The notes: a model not told the origin generated them from the letters alone. A stretch of 64,000 nucleotides of DNA from Calendula officinalis (GCA_963853835.1 OY970825.1:32685670-32749669), one strand, 5' to 3'. Shown: positions 10,320-23,075, counted from the first letter of the stretch. Numbers and translations are program-made.

Positions 10320-11590
10320 ACGGAAATTTTAAGAAGGCCGGTCACGCAAAAAACAATAAGAAATAGAAGATTCTTTTAGGATGTGGCCTAAGCCGTGAGG
10401 AAGCCCTCCGTTGTGACATTGGGTCACCTAATTTTGTTTTTTTCTTCCTTTCAATCATGTAATTTTGTTATTGGTTGTTTTGATATTAACAAGTAATAAA
10501 AATTTGGTTTTAATCAGGTTGCTAATATATGTAAAAAGTTAGGTTGGATTTTGTTGTGCAGGTGGAAGAGGAAGAAACTCATTTTTAATGAAAAAGTTAT
10601 ATTGAGTTGCATTTATAATAAGGATAGTCTTACATATGTTATGATATGTTCCGGTTAGGCCAGATGGGTTGTTTCGTTTTTCAAAAAATTGCAAATAATG
10701 GATATTTGCAACTTTTAGTTTATAGAAATAGTAAATTACACGGATGTCCCTAATTCAAAAACTCTGTTATGCTTTTAATCGCTAATATTAACCGACATAA
10801 AAAGGCTTCGCTAAATCTGATGGGTATATTTGCCTTTTCATCTCTAATCCTTATTTTATTCTACGTCTCTCTCTCTCTACTATAGGGGTGAGCATTTGGC
10901 TTGTAAAAACGAACCGAGCCGAAACCGGAAACATGAAATGGGTTCGATTTTTAGTTGTAAAAATTCATCATAAGCATCAAGTAATTATTACTGATGAATG
11001 ATAGGTAATGTTAATTTCACAAACCTTCTAAATTAAGTCTACGGGTCAATAGTTTGACCCGAATTGAAGACCGAAGACAGTAGATCATGATGAGTAGCTT
11101 GCGCCTTCTTTTTACATGAAGTAGTTAACCCATACATTTTGTTGAGAATAAGGAGTTCATACATGTTTTCCTTATCAATACCCATGTTTACTTTTCTTCT
11201 TCACAAAGTTTAGAAGTTAAATTTCTTTTTATATACACGTGTAAAACATTTTTGTAACAAACAAGTCTTATTTTCTTATCTATTGTTCTTGGATATTAGC
11301 CAGCTTATAACACAACTAGTAGAAATACTAAAATGACTATAATACCCCTAATATAAGAGTGGTAAAAAAACAATTACGAAACACATTTCAACATCATCAC
11401 AACAACAAAATAGTGGTAGAGTAGAATTCCAAAAGGGTCAGTTTCACACACCAACACATGTTTCACTTACTTTAATTCCGAAATACAAACAACATATTTG
11501 TGAAAATGCATCATATAAGACTATTGTCCACGTGGCCTTTCTTTTAGTGGAACAATCACACACAACTCGTCTGGTTCAGTTAGCCAGAGT
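10320..11590. other. Intergenic region between RPL23A remnant and HEXO1
   Basis: Mostly A+T-rich without ORFs. A CT run at 10866-10880 is followed by TAGGGGTGAGCATTTGG (10882-10898), a common hAT-type end also seen in similar form at 61052. Nothing else is recognised. Confidence 0.4.
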
Positions 11591-11594
11591 TGAG

Positions 11595-14500
11595 TTACTG
11601 GTCATAACATGACCCTGGACCATAAGGTGGGCTTCTGGCATAACGGTTAGTCACTGGGCTAGCTTGAACACCACGTCTGGTCAACAGGCACCTGAAGTAC
11701 TGCAACCTGGTCAACGCACTCTCAGAAACATTGCTTAATGGCGCAGATTCCTTTGAGCTCCACAATCGCTCTACAATACCAAAATCAAACAAACGGGTCA
11801 AATTTACCCATTAATAAGTAAACGGGTCAAAATATATATACCTGCAGCAGCTGCAGCACGAGGCCAGATTGTGGCTTGAACATTTGAAGGATCAGCAGTT
11901 TCACTCCACATACAAACTTCTCCACCAATCACAAGTTCCTGCTGCTGAGAATCAGTTATTCCTTGAAGTGGTTCAGCATCATAAACCCCGTCCCATGTCA
12001 CATCCAAATGATCAAGATACCAAAACCCTTGATTGCTATAAATACATTTTAGCCCCTGTGCTACCACCTTTGGGCAAACACCACCCCCCAACCTAACACC
12101 AAAATATTATTTTTATATCATGTCAAGAGAAAACATGAATAAACCAAATTACCAGTTATGCACAATTGTTTTTGGATTCAGCTTTTCAGCAAATGTGTTG
12201 AAAGTTTCTTCCCTGTGTACATGGAATTAAACCATATTAATAAATAATTAAATTTTACACAAATGGTCCTTTAGGTTTGTACCATATTACATATTTGGTC
12301 CTTTAGTTTCATAAATTACACTGGTATTCCTTATTTCCGAAACTATTGACATGTTTGGGCCTTTACCTAAACAGACGTTAACTTTTCCTCTCAAGTACGT
12401 TCACATGTGATGCACGAGGGGGTAAATTTGTCCTTTTCACTTTCCCTTCACCGATTTGAACCCGTTTGTTTGACGGGAAAAGTTGACGTCTGTTTAGGTA
12501 AAGGACCAAACGGTTTCAAAAATAAGGACTACCAGTGTAATTTATGAAACTAAAGGACCAAATATGTAATATGGTACAAAACTAAAGGACCATTTGTGTA
12601 ATTTACTCTTAAATTTTCAAATTAAAATTAAAAGAAAAATTAAGCTATATGAAATAATACCAATTGACAGGAATGCGGTCTTTGGATATTGCTATCTCTT
12701 GAGCTTTAAGCACAAAGTACTGATATGCATCCTTAGTTGTCATGTTCATCTCCTGAAGCCTATACATCAAATTTAACAAATTAAATAATAGTAAAAAGAT
12801 ATTATTGATATCATCATGTAAATTTTTATATAAAATTGTAGGTTTACCACTGCTTCACATGCGGTGTAGAACTCCAACAATCTGCATAATGAGTTTTTAA
12901 TCACATTAATTTTTATAATCTATTTAGTAAAATCTGAATTCCCTACTAAGGAAATTTACTAACCAGTATTGACTTCATCACCACCTAAATGAAAGAGCTC
13001 AAAAGGAAATATCTCTCGCATGTCTGTAAATTCAAGATATATTACATCAAATAAATGTTAAATTTACTAAAATAATATTAAAATAGATTAATAGACATAG
13101 TAATAGAAATTAACCTTGTAAAATTCCATCAAGCACCTCAAAAGTGAAATTTTTTGAAACATCCAAAGGTTCTCTACAGGAAGCTGAAGGCCAAAGATCA
13201 GGATATCCGGTACCCCTACATGGGAACCAGCTTAATAATTAATTAATTAATTATTTAATTAATTATCATTAATTCATTAAACATGATAATTATAAATACA
13301 TTCATTGTTCACATTTTTTCAGTTATATTTTATATTATATACTATAATACCCGTTTACCATGATTCTGCATGACCAGGAACATCAATCTCTGCCATAACG
13401 TTAATACCTGTAACAAATAATTAAAAAAACAAAAAACAAAATTAAGAAAAATAATAAACTATTAACAAAAGGCTTGTTGAAAGTTAAATATTTAAACGTT
13501 GAATGAGTAGTTAACTACCTCTCATTTTCGCATAGCTTTACAGTAAATCACCAACAAGACATGAAACAGAAAAACACTTTTTTAGTAATAAGAACAAAAA
13601 ACATGATACTATTAATAATAGTGTTGAGAGACATACTTAACTATTTCAGAAGCATCTTCTACAGTATATCGTTCCCATTTTGTATATGAACCTTTCCATA
13701 GTTTTGGATATGCAGGTACTTCTAAAGGAAATGATTGTTCGTCTATTATGTGCCAATGAAGAACATTCTACTGAACAGAAATCATAATCTCTGAAAAATG
13801 TGCTATTTAATAGAAATTAAAATCAAAACAGCAAACAGTAACTTACAAATTTAGCATATGACATAGAGTCGATAATTTGCTTGATTATGTCAATTGGGTA
13901 ATAGTGTCTTGACGTATCTGTGAAACAAGGTAAACATTTACATAGTCAAGAATTATAATAAAAATAATTAATCTTTTAATGGTAACATACCAAGCAAAAG
14001 CCCGCGAAACTGAAATCTTGGTTTGTCTTTGATAAACCATGGAGCTTTGTAAATTTGTACAGATTTAGTTCCATAATCGAAACCGCATAATTGGCTAAAT
14101 GTCTGCAATATATGACAAATATATGCAGACAGAGAAACAATGTGAATGTATTTGTCAAAAGCAAATTATACATTAATCTGGCCCATACATCATAACTTAT
14201 AACTATAAACTGATATATCTATACCTCTAATCCACGCAATGCACCATAAACTGTGTTTGCCTACATCAAACAAAATCAAAGATAGTTTGATCAACAATTA
14301 ACAGCCCAAAATAGTTTAATCTTCATACAATGATAATGCTGATACCACAACAATTTTGAAGAAATTAAATTAAAAAAATCACACACATACTAACCTCAAT
14401 GTTAACTTCTCCAATTACAGAAAGCTCGTTATGCTTCGCCACCAACAAAGTATAACTTTCATCAACCCCAAGTTGAAGCTACAATGAAGTCAACCATAAA

Positions 14501-14943
14501 AAATTCTGATATATTAACCTACTAAACTTCGATCAAATTTGAAAAGAACTTACCGCTTCATCTTTGGAATTAACAATAACTGTTAGTTTGCTAATATCAT
14601 AACTTAACTTCCTCGTTGCTCCAAATTTGGAGCCACTGGCATGCTTAAATATAATATTTATGTATCTATCGAATGCCTCACTAACAATAACAGAATTTCC
14701 ACCATTTCCGGAAACTGAGAGCGATAAATTAGGGTCCACCAGCAATGTTTCGTTACCGGAAGTGAATTCCGACGGCAACGGCCATAAATATGTGATCGAA
14801 GAATCGTCGGATAGGTTTGGTTTAAAATTGATTGTTCGTACGGTTCGTGAATTGACGATCGGTGTTAGAGAGAGCAGGATTGAGATGAGAGTGAAGAGAC
14901 AGTGTAGTGATTTAGGGTTTAGAGTTGGGAATTTGGTGGACAT
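11595..14943 (-). CDS. HEXO1: Beta-N-acetylhexosaminidase, GH20 (HEXO1-type), 15 exons
   Basis: Removes terminal GlcNAc/GalNAc from N-glycans in the vacuole or secretory route. The exons (14554-14943, 14395-14478, 14225-14260, 13991-14102, 13847-13917, 13637-13767, 13519-13535, 13359-13407, 13115-13215, 12964-13023, 12848-12881, 12661-12759, 12153-12212, 11842-12092, 11595-11770) join in frame to 556 aa, close to Arabidopsis HEXO1 (about 540). Residues 1-32 are a signal peptide. Conserved blocks are NVLHWHIIDEQSFPLE, EIDVPGHAESWGTGYP, FHLGGDEVNTDCW with the catalytic Asp346-Glu347, VNWEETF, GGEVCMW and IWPRAAAAAERLW, ending GPGSCYDQ. These fit HEXO1 better than HEXO3. All introns are GT-AG; exon 7 is only 17 bp. 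No stop or frameshift is seen. A LINE sits about 100 bp upstream of the ATG, so expression may be altered. Confidence 0.93.
12253..12606. mobile_element. Fold-back MITE in HEXO1 intron 12
   Basis: The outer parts are inverted copies: TTACACAAATGGTCCTTTAG on the left and CTAAAGGACCATTTGTGTAA on the right, with arms of about 140 bp that also carry ATATTTGGTCCTTTAG and CTAAACAGACGT. The centre is unique. It lies inside the intron 12213-12660 and leaves both splice sites intact. Confidence 0.85.
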
Positions 14944-15025
14944 TTTTGGGGGAAGAGTGAAGCTTGTGTTGAGTGTTGACCTTTTAGGAGTGGCACAATG
15001 ACAATACTACATGAAACGGTGAGCA

Positions 15026-15043
15026 AGTAAAAAGAGACCGCGC
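15026..15043. repeat. LINE target-site duplication, left copy
   Basis: AGTAAAAAGAGACCGCGC here matches AGTAAAACGAGACCGAGC at 18771-18788 with two mismatches, one on each side of the GAGACCG block. Together they mark the insertion limits of the LINE. Confidence 0.7.
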
Positions 15044-18000
15044 CGATAAGTTCCCCCTTGGCATTTCATGAATACCGGCCGATAAGTCTCTTAGTATAAA
15101 ATAATCGCCAAATGTCTAACTAGCCGGTTAAAACAGGTGATTGATTCTATGGTTGGGCCGGAACAAATAGAGGGTCGGTGCATTTTAGATGGGCCATTAA
15201 TCATCAACCAGATAATTGCTTGGTACAAGAAAAAACAAGCGTAAAGCCATGGTATTTAAGACCGATTTTGATAAAGCACTTGATTCGATTAGTTGGAAAT
15301 TTTTGGATGATATACTTAAACAAATGAATTTTGGTATAAAATGGAGGAAATGAATATCAGGTTGCTTATTATCGGCCCGTTTGTCGGTACTAATAAACGG
15401 GTCGCCATCGGAGGAATTCTCCATGGAAAGGGGAGTAAGGCAAGGCGACCCATTAGCACATTTTCTCTTCATAATTGCAGCAGAAGCACTAAATGTTGCT
15501 ATAAAAACATCAATAAGGTGTGGGTTATATGATGGAATTAAATTTCCAAAATCAAATTTTTCATCGCACATGCAATTTGCGGACGATATCATATTTATTG
15601 GTGAATGATCCGACCGTAACATGGCAAACCTCATTTGCATATTGAGATGCTTTTACCTATCTTCGGTTCTAAATATTAACCTCAACAAATGCAATCTCAT
15701 GGGTGTTTCGGTGGATCAGGCAGCGGTTGACGCACTCGCAAATAGATTCCATTGTAAATCAGGTACATTACCGTTTGTTTATCTTGGCTTACTGACAGGT
15801 TGTTCGATGAATAAAACAGAATTCTGGGAGCCGGTAATAAAGAAATTCACATTAAAATTATCAAAATGGAAGGCAATTACATTATCCACCGGGGGCAGGA
15901 TAACTACCATCAGATCTGTGCTTGGCAATTTGGGTTTGTATTACTTCTCAATATTCAAAGTACCCGAAAAAATAATAAAAAAATTAGAAAGTTTTCGTCT
16001 CAATTTTTTGAGGGGTGGTAAAGAAGGGCATAAAAAGATCCCATGGATTGCATGGGATATTCTACTAAATAATAAAGACAACGGTGGGTTGGGGATCAGA
16101 AGTCTTAAGGCATTAAATATTGCCCTTTTAACCAAATGATGGTGGTGTTTTAAGACCGAAAATGATTCGTTGTGGAAACTAGTAGTTCAAGAAATTCATG
16201 GTATACACGGTGGTCTTGAAGCTTCCCCCCTGTCCGGAAAAACGTCTGGTACATGGAATAACATAGCCAAAATACATAAACCTCTTGAAAAACTGAATAT
16301 ACCCATACAATTGTGGTTTATTAAGCAGGTGAATCAAACCAATAGTGGGACGCGGATTGATATAAAATGGGCATTAAATCAATCGGGAATGTTCACGGTG
16401 TGCTCTATGAGAAAGGCTGTAACACCTCAAATTTTAATACAAAACATTTGCCCAAAATATATCATTTTCATAAATAGAAGAACCGTTCCAAAAATATGGA
16501 TTTACAAAAACCTTTGGTATGAAAATCAGAGTATAAAGTTTGGTGTTACAAAATAGATCAAAACCAAAGCTAAGCATAAATCCAATCCAATGTTCTTCTA
16601 CTCTAGGCCCCGCATCTCTATCCATGCGTACCTAAACCTTCGATCCCGAACCTGAGTACATAGCAAAACAACAAGGAGTACGTGAGACAAAAAGTCTCGT
16701 GAGCTACATGGATTTAGACCCAATGATAATAAAATGTCACGTTACATTTAAACACATACATATATAAATCATCTATCCAACATAGTCACCCAATTGTGAC
16801 CTTATCAAACCTGCTCTCTTAGCAAACATATCTAACTATCGGGTTGCCCCCGAACTAGCTAGAAGCACATACATATCTAGTTATCGGGTTGCCCCCGAAC
16901 TAACTGGAAACAAGATACCGGCAAGAGGGAATCGCCTAATCTACCGATACCTGCCTTACTCGCCGGAATACGTCCAGTTAGCAAGACTACTAACGTGGAT
17001 GAGTCGATGGGAATCCACCCAACTGCCCCTCAATCCACACCTCATGACCGGGAGTCGCCCGTGTCATCTCAACATCTCAATCTCACCATAACCCAACGGT
17101 TATGTCAACTAGCTCTCGGCTAACACTTTCATCATCAAACAAGTTAGTCCAATATCATGAATAATGTATAACACTAACTCAATATACTACAAGTCTACAC
17201 AAATAAGCAAATAGACCGTAACACAAGTAAGAAAACGTTTTACAAGGGCTATGTACTCAGTAAACTCCACACGTACTCACCTTAGCAATAAAATGCTCCA
17301 CCCGTATTCTTTCCGCCGGTTTCCTTGCTCCAACAATCTATCAACTTTCCAAGACTTCACCAAAAGCCTAATACAACAATCAAAAGATGTTCAACATCAC
17401 ATACTACTAATAATGTATCCATTAACCTCTAGATACCATTAACTAACACTTTCCCCCAATTATGGTGCTTTACCAAACCCTAGGTTTAACCAACCCGTAA
17501 GATTCTCACAAATCATAATCATACACTTGTTCCCTTTGTTAAAATACCATTTATTAAGTGTACACATCACTTATATCTCCATAACCCAAAACCCCAAGAA
17601 CTAGGGTTTCAAACCCATACATCAAAATACATAGATCTTAAGCTACAAAGATCAAGGAGTGAAGATATACCTTTAATCTTCAACTAGGAGTAAAATCTAC
17701 CAAGCTTTGATGAAGAAATCGACCAAAATCAGCATTTGCACTCGAAAATCGCTAATGGGAGAAAACTAGGGTTTTTGGATAGCATTTATGACCAAAACCC
17801 GACTTTAATGGTGCTGTCTGCAAAAGTTCACGGCGTGAACTAGTTTACGATCGTGAACTTTGCACGTCGTGAACTCTTCCCGATCGCGACCTAGGCGTGA
17901 ACTCTGATCGATCAAAAACCACAAATCGCTGAATGAAGTTCCCGATCGGGAACTAAAGTTCACGCCGTGAACTTCTCTATGCAGCAGGGCTGCATTTTTC

Positions 18001-18770
18001 GGTCATTGCCTCGACCCGGTTTCGTCCATAACTTTCTCGTACGGTGTCCAAATGACACGAAACCAATTCCTACGTTCTTTAAAAGATTTATCCTTATTTA
18101 TCATATTTTTGTACAATTTATTTATTTACAAATTTCGGGTCGTTACAAAGGCGATTGATGATCTTCTATTAAAACGAGCTGTAAAAAGAGAGTTTCCATG
18201 GGTGTCTTGGGTCCCGACAAAGATAGGTATCTTGGCGTGAAAAGCCTACAACGATCCATTGCCAACGAAAACTAACTTGGTGTATCGTAATATACCTATC
18301 ATTTCGACAGATTTTGTTTTATGCGGTTCTGAAACGGAACGGAGAATCACCTATTTGCAACATGCCCATTTACGGTACAAATAATCACAGAATTCGGTAG
18401 ATGGTGGGGAATCGATGCCAAAGACATCCAAACCGTAGAACAGTTGATAACATGGGGATGCAATAATGGTATAAAAGGTGATAAACTAAAAGCAATTAAT
18501 GCCGCAATACAAAGCCTGATGTGGAACATTTGGAAATATCGGAATGGGAAGGTGTTCGGATCAACATCTAAAGGAAGAGAAGCATTACTTTTTAGTGAAA
18601 TTCAAAGTAATTCGTTTTTTTGGATTAAGAATAGAGCTAAATCAAGCAATTTAGACAATAGATGGTCAGAATGGTGTAGTTGCCCAATGTCTTGTTTTTA
18701 ATTTTCTTTTCCTTTTGTATTTGTAATTTCTAGCTCCTTGCTAGTTTTTAATGAAGCCGTTAAAAAAAAA
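15044..18770 (+). mobile_element. 5'-truncated L1-type LINE, interrupted by a solo LTR
   Basis: Bounded by an ~18-bp target duplication and ending in an A-run (18762-18770). A decayed RT is readable from about 15155 (EGRCILDGPLIINQII, TDFDKALDSISWKFL, GVRQGDPLAHFLFI, FADDIIFIGE with the catalytic FADD) through 16417. After the inserted LTR the frame resumes at 18148 with the zinc-binding RT domain (WVPTKIGILAW) and closes WCSCPMSCF near 18701. Several stops and frameshifts make it inactive. Bases 15044-15150 look rearranged. Confidence 0.85.
16418..18147 (-). mobile_element. Gypsy solo LTR (1730 bp) inside the LINE
   Basis: Starts TGTAACACCTC and ends GGGTCGTTACA on the plus strand and is flanked by the 5-bp duplication AAGGC (16413-16417, 18148-18152). 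Read on the minus strand it begins TGTAACGACCCGAAATTT, like the LTRs at 31925 and 37704. With both termini but no internal region it is a solo LTR left by LTR-LTR recombination. It holds the palindromes GTTCACGGCGTGAAC (17826-17840) and GTTCCCGATCGGGAAC (17938-17953). Confidence 0.88.
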
Positions 18771-18788
18771 AGTAAAACGAGACCGAGC

Positions 18789-19059
18789 TATTTTTCCAAA
18801 TAATTTTTTTGTCATCCGAAGAACAATTTCATATCCTTAAATACAAGTATAGTAAAATGAAAAGAATATCATAATTTTCTTTTGCCCGTTAAATTTCTTT
18901 GTATGGATAAAAAAAAATTCTGTAAAATCAGCTTTCAACAGAAATTACTGGTTTTGCAGTGGAATTATTGGTTTTCCAAAATTGTTCTGTTAAAATTGGA
19001 TTGTGTGTGTATTACTTTTAAATTGTTATGTTATATTACCAGTGGAATTGAGTGTGTTG
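18789..19059. other. Former HEXO1 upstream region
   Basis: A+T-rich, no ORF recognised. Before the LINE insertion this sequence was contiguous with 15025 and therefore part of the HEXO1 promoter region. Confidence 0.5.
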
Positions 19060-19215
19060 ATAAGACCGGTGCCAACGGTCCGCCGGTTTGGCACCGCCTG
19101 TGTTCCACCGGTACCGGCGCCGTTGGCACGGGCCGCCGGTTCACCCGCATCCGCTTTGCAGACGGGAGAAGGGACGGAGGGAGTAGCGTGCATGTGGGGC
19201 CCATTGTACCGGGTA
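19060..19215. repeat. GC-rich inverted sequence, possible transposon terminus
   Basis: GGTGCCAACGG (19068-19078) is matched by CCGTTGGCAC about 50 bp on, in a stretch far richer in GC than its surroundings. GGTGCCAACGG also occurs near 63930. It may be the 5' subterminal region of the DNA transposon that carries the Myb-like ORF downstream; the other end has not been found. Confidence 0.35.
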
Positions 19216-19658
19216 GCCAATAAAAAAAAGCATTTTTTTAAACGCTAATAATTCAAAATAAATGGTAATAAATACAAAAAAACGGTAATAATTCAAAAAA
19301 ATTCAAAAAAAATTCCCCCTCAATTACATCTATAATACCTACTCATTTCTTCTATTTTTTACACCACATTCACCTTCTTTATCTCTCAAAAAATTCATAC
19401 TTCCTCCCAAACTTGAAAAAATGTCCAAAAGACGTCAATCATCGGTATCTAACGACGTGTGGGAGCTATTTAATTCAACCCCGATTGATGCCCCACCCTC
19501 ACCGGCCGATTCTTCTTCGGGTCAAACAAGCAACCCGACACCATCGCTTGGTTTTGGGGCTTACTCTCAACCACCACCAAACTACCAATACCAACAACCA
19601 CCACCAAACTTTCAATACCAACAACCACCACCCAACTTCCATTACTCTCAACCACCAA

Positions 19659-19667
19659 ACTTTCAAT
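19659..19667. repeat. 9-bp target duplication of the Mutator-like element (left)
   Basis: ACTTTCAAT is present here and at 30436-30444, immediately outside the inverted ends. Nine bases is the usual Mutator duplication length. It falls inside the PPPNFQ codon repeats of the Myb-like ORF. Confidence 0.9.
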
Positions 19668-19945
19668 GAATTTTTTTTTTCAGAAATAGGCTTGATCGGC
19701 CTTGGTTTTTCACAAATAGGCTTGATTTTTTACGGTTTTCAAAAATAGGCTTTATTGAGTCCCCGAGGCCGGCTTCCCCGTTAAAACCTGACTCTTGGAG
19801 ACCGGCTTTGGCCTCTTTGACATGACGACTGAACCGTTGTACTCCCCGAGGCCGGCTTCCACTAGATTGCCTCCCCGAGGCCGGCTTTAGGCCAACCGCT
19901 AATCCCCCCCCCCCCCCCCCCGGCTATATATTCCACACTTCACGC
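19668..19945 (+). repeat. Left terminal inverted repeat of the MULE
   Basis: About 270 bp matching the right end in reverse complement. The outer 100 bp has three spaced copies of AAATAGGCTT. The inner part has CCCCGAGGCCGGCTT at 19761-19775, 19844-19858 and 19873-19887 and a variant near 19796, then a run of 17-18 C (about 19904-19921), then a TATATA box (19925-19930) that should drive the Ulp1-like gene. Confidence 0.88.
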
Positions 19946-20058
19946 CCACCACTAAACCACACTTTTCCTTCTCCCCAACACTTCACAAAATTCTCAATAT
20001 TATCAACCCTTTACAATAATAAATTACAAAAAAAGGAAAATTACATATTTCTAATACC

Positions 20059-21220
20059 ATGTGGCGAAGTCAGAAAGCCTTAATCATTGAACTTCGACTA
20101 CAGGTTGAGATGTTAGAAGAGAGAGTTGACAAAATGAGTCAACAAGCTCGAGCCCGTGAACTTCGAATTATCACTGACGAGATGCAACGTACAATACGTG
20201 AAAAGGATAACCTGGCTTATGAAGGGGCGGCGGAGGAGGCGGTTCAGGAAGCAAACACACATAGGATGCAACGTACGAGGGAAACGCCTCCACCGACATT
20301 AAAGTTTGTGGAGCAGCAAACTCAAAACTCTTCAATACGTAATCAACAACCAGAAACAATTGACTAGGTTGAGGAGTATGGTTGGGCCAGGAGTGTAGAG
20401 GAATTTTACTTGAACGGGGATAGGCGCGGGAATGAAACCTTTTGCTATATTGTATTCTTAGGTCGTACCCAGGTACCTAGGGAGTTTTGGAGTACACTGT
20501 TAGATGAAAATTCTAGCTCTGTTTTGTTCCGTGCGGTACGTAATTTAATTATGTTATTATCCATATTTTTAATCAAATCTCAAATGTAAATAATTGTATA
20601 TTTATTACAGCATATAGATTGTTGAGTTAGAAGATGGATGCGTTATCGGTTGTATCTTGGCTATAATACTGGAGAATATAAGCGATGGACAATAATGCCT
20701 ACCAAGTTTGACTCTCTACTCTTACCACCTCACGGATCAGATGCTGTAAAATATGCAGATGGCAGTTTGTCACCTTACCCTGCTTGGGGGGACGTGGATG
20801 TCTTATACATCCCGTTACGTTTAAATGATAACGTTTGGTTGCTTGTGCAGATGGATCTTGTTAGCAACGAGACGTGTTTAATTTGCAGTTGTCGTCGTTC
20901 GATAAAGCATGACGTGCTTACGGCAACCCTAACACGTTGGCGAGATGTTTTGCCTGTTTTTAAAAGGAGTTTCTCCTATGAAGAAAAAAACCCCCAACTT
21001 CAGGCGAACCTTTATTTCGCCAAAGGCATACCTCAAGGTAGGGAAGAAGACTCTGCTTTGTTTGTTTGTAAGTTTATGCACTATTTGGTAACAGAGAAAT
21101 CAATCAAGCAAGATGGAGTCATCGATAGCAATTAGATCGCTACGGGTTATCGACAACTTATGGCTCGTGATTTGTATAGCTATCGTATTTTAGAATCACA
21201 ACCTGAAACTTTTCCTTGAA
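20059..21220 (+). pseudogene. Ulp1-like (C48 peptidase) gene of the MULE
   Basis: Starts MWRSQKALIIELRLQVEMLE with a coiled coil (residues ~1-60). After a TAG (20365-20367) the same gene continues (GWARSVEEFYLNGDR, FWSTLLDENSS) to a probable intron (about 20536-20610, gtacg...tattacag). It resumes at HIDC, stop, VRRWMRYRLYLGY and runs through VDVLYIPLRLNDNVWLLVQMDL and YFAKGIPQGREEDSALFVCKF, with another stop at 21133-21135 before a tail ending near 21220. C48 proteases need His, Asp and Cys. The His-Trp site reads VW and the Asp-Cys site reads DS, so the catalytic residues are gone even without the three stops. Only the Gln region (PQG) remains. Confidence 0.75.
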
Positions 21221-21227
21221 AAAAATA

Positions 21228-23075
21228 AAATGTCTAACTTTGGAGCTTGATACAGTACACTTTTAAGTTATTCAGATATAACTTTCTAAATGATAGTTGT
21301 GGTATTGATGAGCATGTAAACATATGAAAAAGAATTAGAGCAAAAAGATAAGTAGTGAAAGAGTTATGATAATCTGAAAATGCAAAAAAATGGTTTTTTT
21401 GTAATCCAAAAACATACAAAATGCTAATTTCATGCATGAAAATTCAAAATTAGTGTTTATTTATCATTTAAAAATCAAGTATTTAAAAAAAAATTTGAAA
21501 AAAATGAAATGTCTAACTTTGGAGCTTGATACAATACACTTTTAAGTTATTCAGATATAACTTTCTAAATGATAGTTGTGGTATTGATGAGCATGTAAAC
21601 ATATGAAAAAGAATTAGAGAAAAAAGATAAGTAATGAAAGAGTTATGACAATCTGAAAATGCAAAAAAATGGTTTTTTGTAATCCAAAAACATACAAAAT
21701 GCTAATTTCATGCATGAAAATGCAAAATTAGTGTTTATTTGTCATTTAAAAATCAAGTATTTAAAAAAAATTGAAAAAAATAAAATGTCTAACTTTGGAG
21801 ATTGGTACAGTACACTTTTAAGTTATTCATATATAACTTTCTAAATGATAGTTGTGGTATTGATGAGCATGTAAACATATGAAAAAGAATTAGAGCAAAA
21901 AGATAAGTAGTGAAAGAGTTATGATAATCTGAAAATGCAAAAAAATGGTTTTTTGTAATCCAAAAACATACAAAATGCTAATTTCATGCATGAAAATTCA
22001 AAATTACTGTTTATTTATCATTTAAAAATCAAGTATTTAAAAAAAAATGAAAAAAATGAAATGTCTAACTTTGGAGCTTTATACAGTACACTTTTAAGTT
22101 ATTCAGATATAACTTTCTAAATGATAGTTGTGATATTGATGAGCATGTAAACATATGAAAAAAAATTAGAGAAAAAAGATAAGTAATGAAAGAGTTATGA
22201 CAATCTGAAAATGCAAAAAATTGGTTTTTTGTAATCCAAAAACATACAAAATGCTAATTTCATGCATGAAAATGCAAAATTAGTGTTTATTTGTCATTTA
22301 AAAATCAAGTATTTAAAAAACAATTTGAAAAAAATAAAATGTCTAACTTTGGAGCTTGATACAGTACACTTTTAAGTTATTCAGATATAACTTTCTAAAT
22401 GATAGTTGTGGTATTGATGAGCATGTAAACATATGAAAAATAATTAGAGCAAAAAGATAAGTAGTAAAAGAGTTATGACAATCTGAAAATGCAAAAAAAT
22501 GGTTTTTTGTAATCCAAAAACATACAAAACGCTAATTTCAATGTTTGAAAATGCAAAATTAGTGTTTATTTGTCATTTAAAAATCAAGTATTTTAAAAAA
22601 ATTGAAAAAAATAAAATGTCTAACTTTGGAGCTTGATACAGTACACTATTAAGTTATTCAGATATAACTTTCTAAATGATAGTTGTGGTATTGATGAGCA
22701 TGTAAAATTAGAGAAAAAAGATAAGTAATGAGAGAGTTATGACAATCTGAAAATGCAAAAAAATGGTTTTTTGTAATCCAAAAACATAAAAAATGCTAAT
22801 TTCATGCATGAAAATGCAAAATTAGTGTTTATTTGTCATTTAAAACTCAAGTATTTGAAAAAAAATTGAAAAAAATAAAATGTCTAACTTTGGAGCTGGA
22901 TACAGTACACTTTTAAGTTATTCAGATATAACTTTCTAAATGATAGTTGTGGTATTGATGAGCATGTAAACATATGAAAAAGAATTAGAGCAAAAAGATA
23001 AGTAATGAAAGAGTTATGACAATCTGAAAATGCAAAAAAATGGTTTTTTGTAATCCAAAAACATACAAAATGGTT
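21228..23075 (+). repeat. Tandem array, seven ~277-bp units
   Basis: Units start at ATGTCTAACTTTGGAG near 21230, 21509, 21785, 22061, 22339, 22617 and 22880. Most intervals are 276-279 bp; the sixth unit has an ~18-bp deletion and the last is cut short near 23070. Landmarks in every unit are AGATATAACTTTCTAAATG, GATAGTTGTG and AAAATGGTTTTTTGTAATCC. Units are about 95% alike by eye. The array lies between the converging 3' ends of the Ulp1-like and PMD genes. The minus-strand ORFs inside it are by-products of the repeat. Confidence 0.93.

Noticed and set aside
21228..23075. Regular repeats as a CRISPR-like array
   Set aside because: Units are 277-bp head-to-tail copies without unique spacers, in a plant nuclear transposon.
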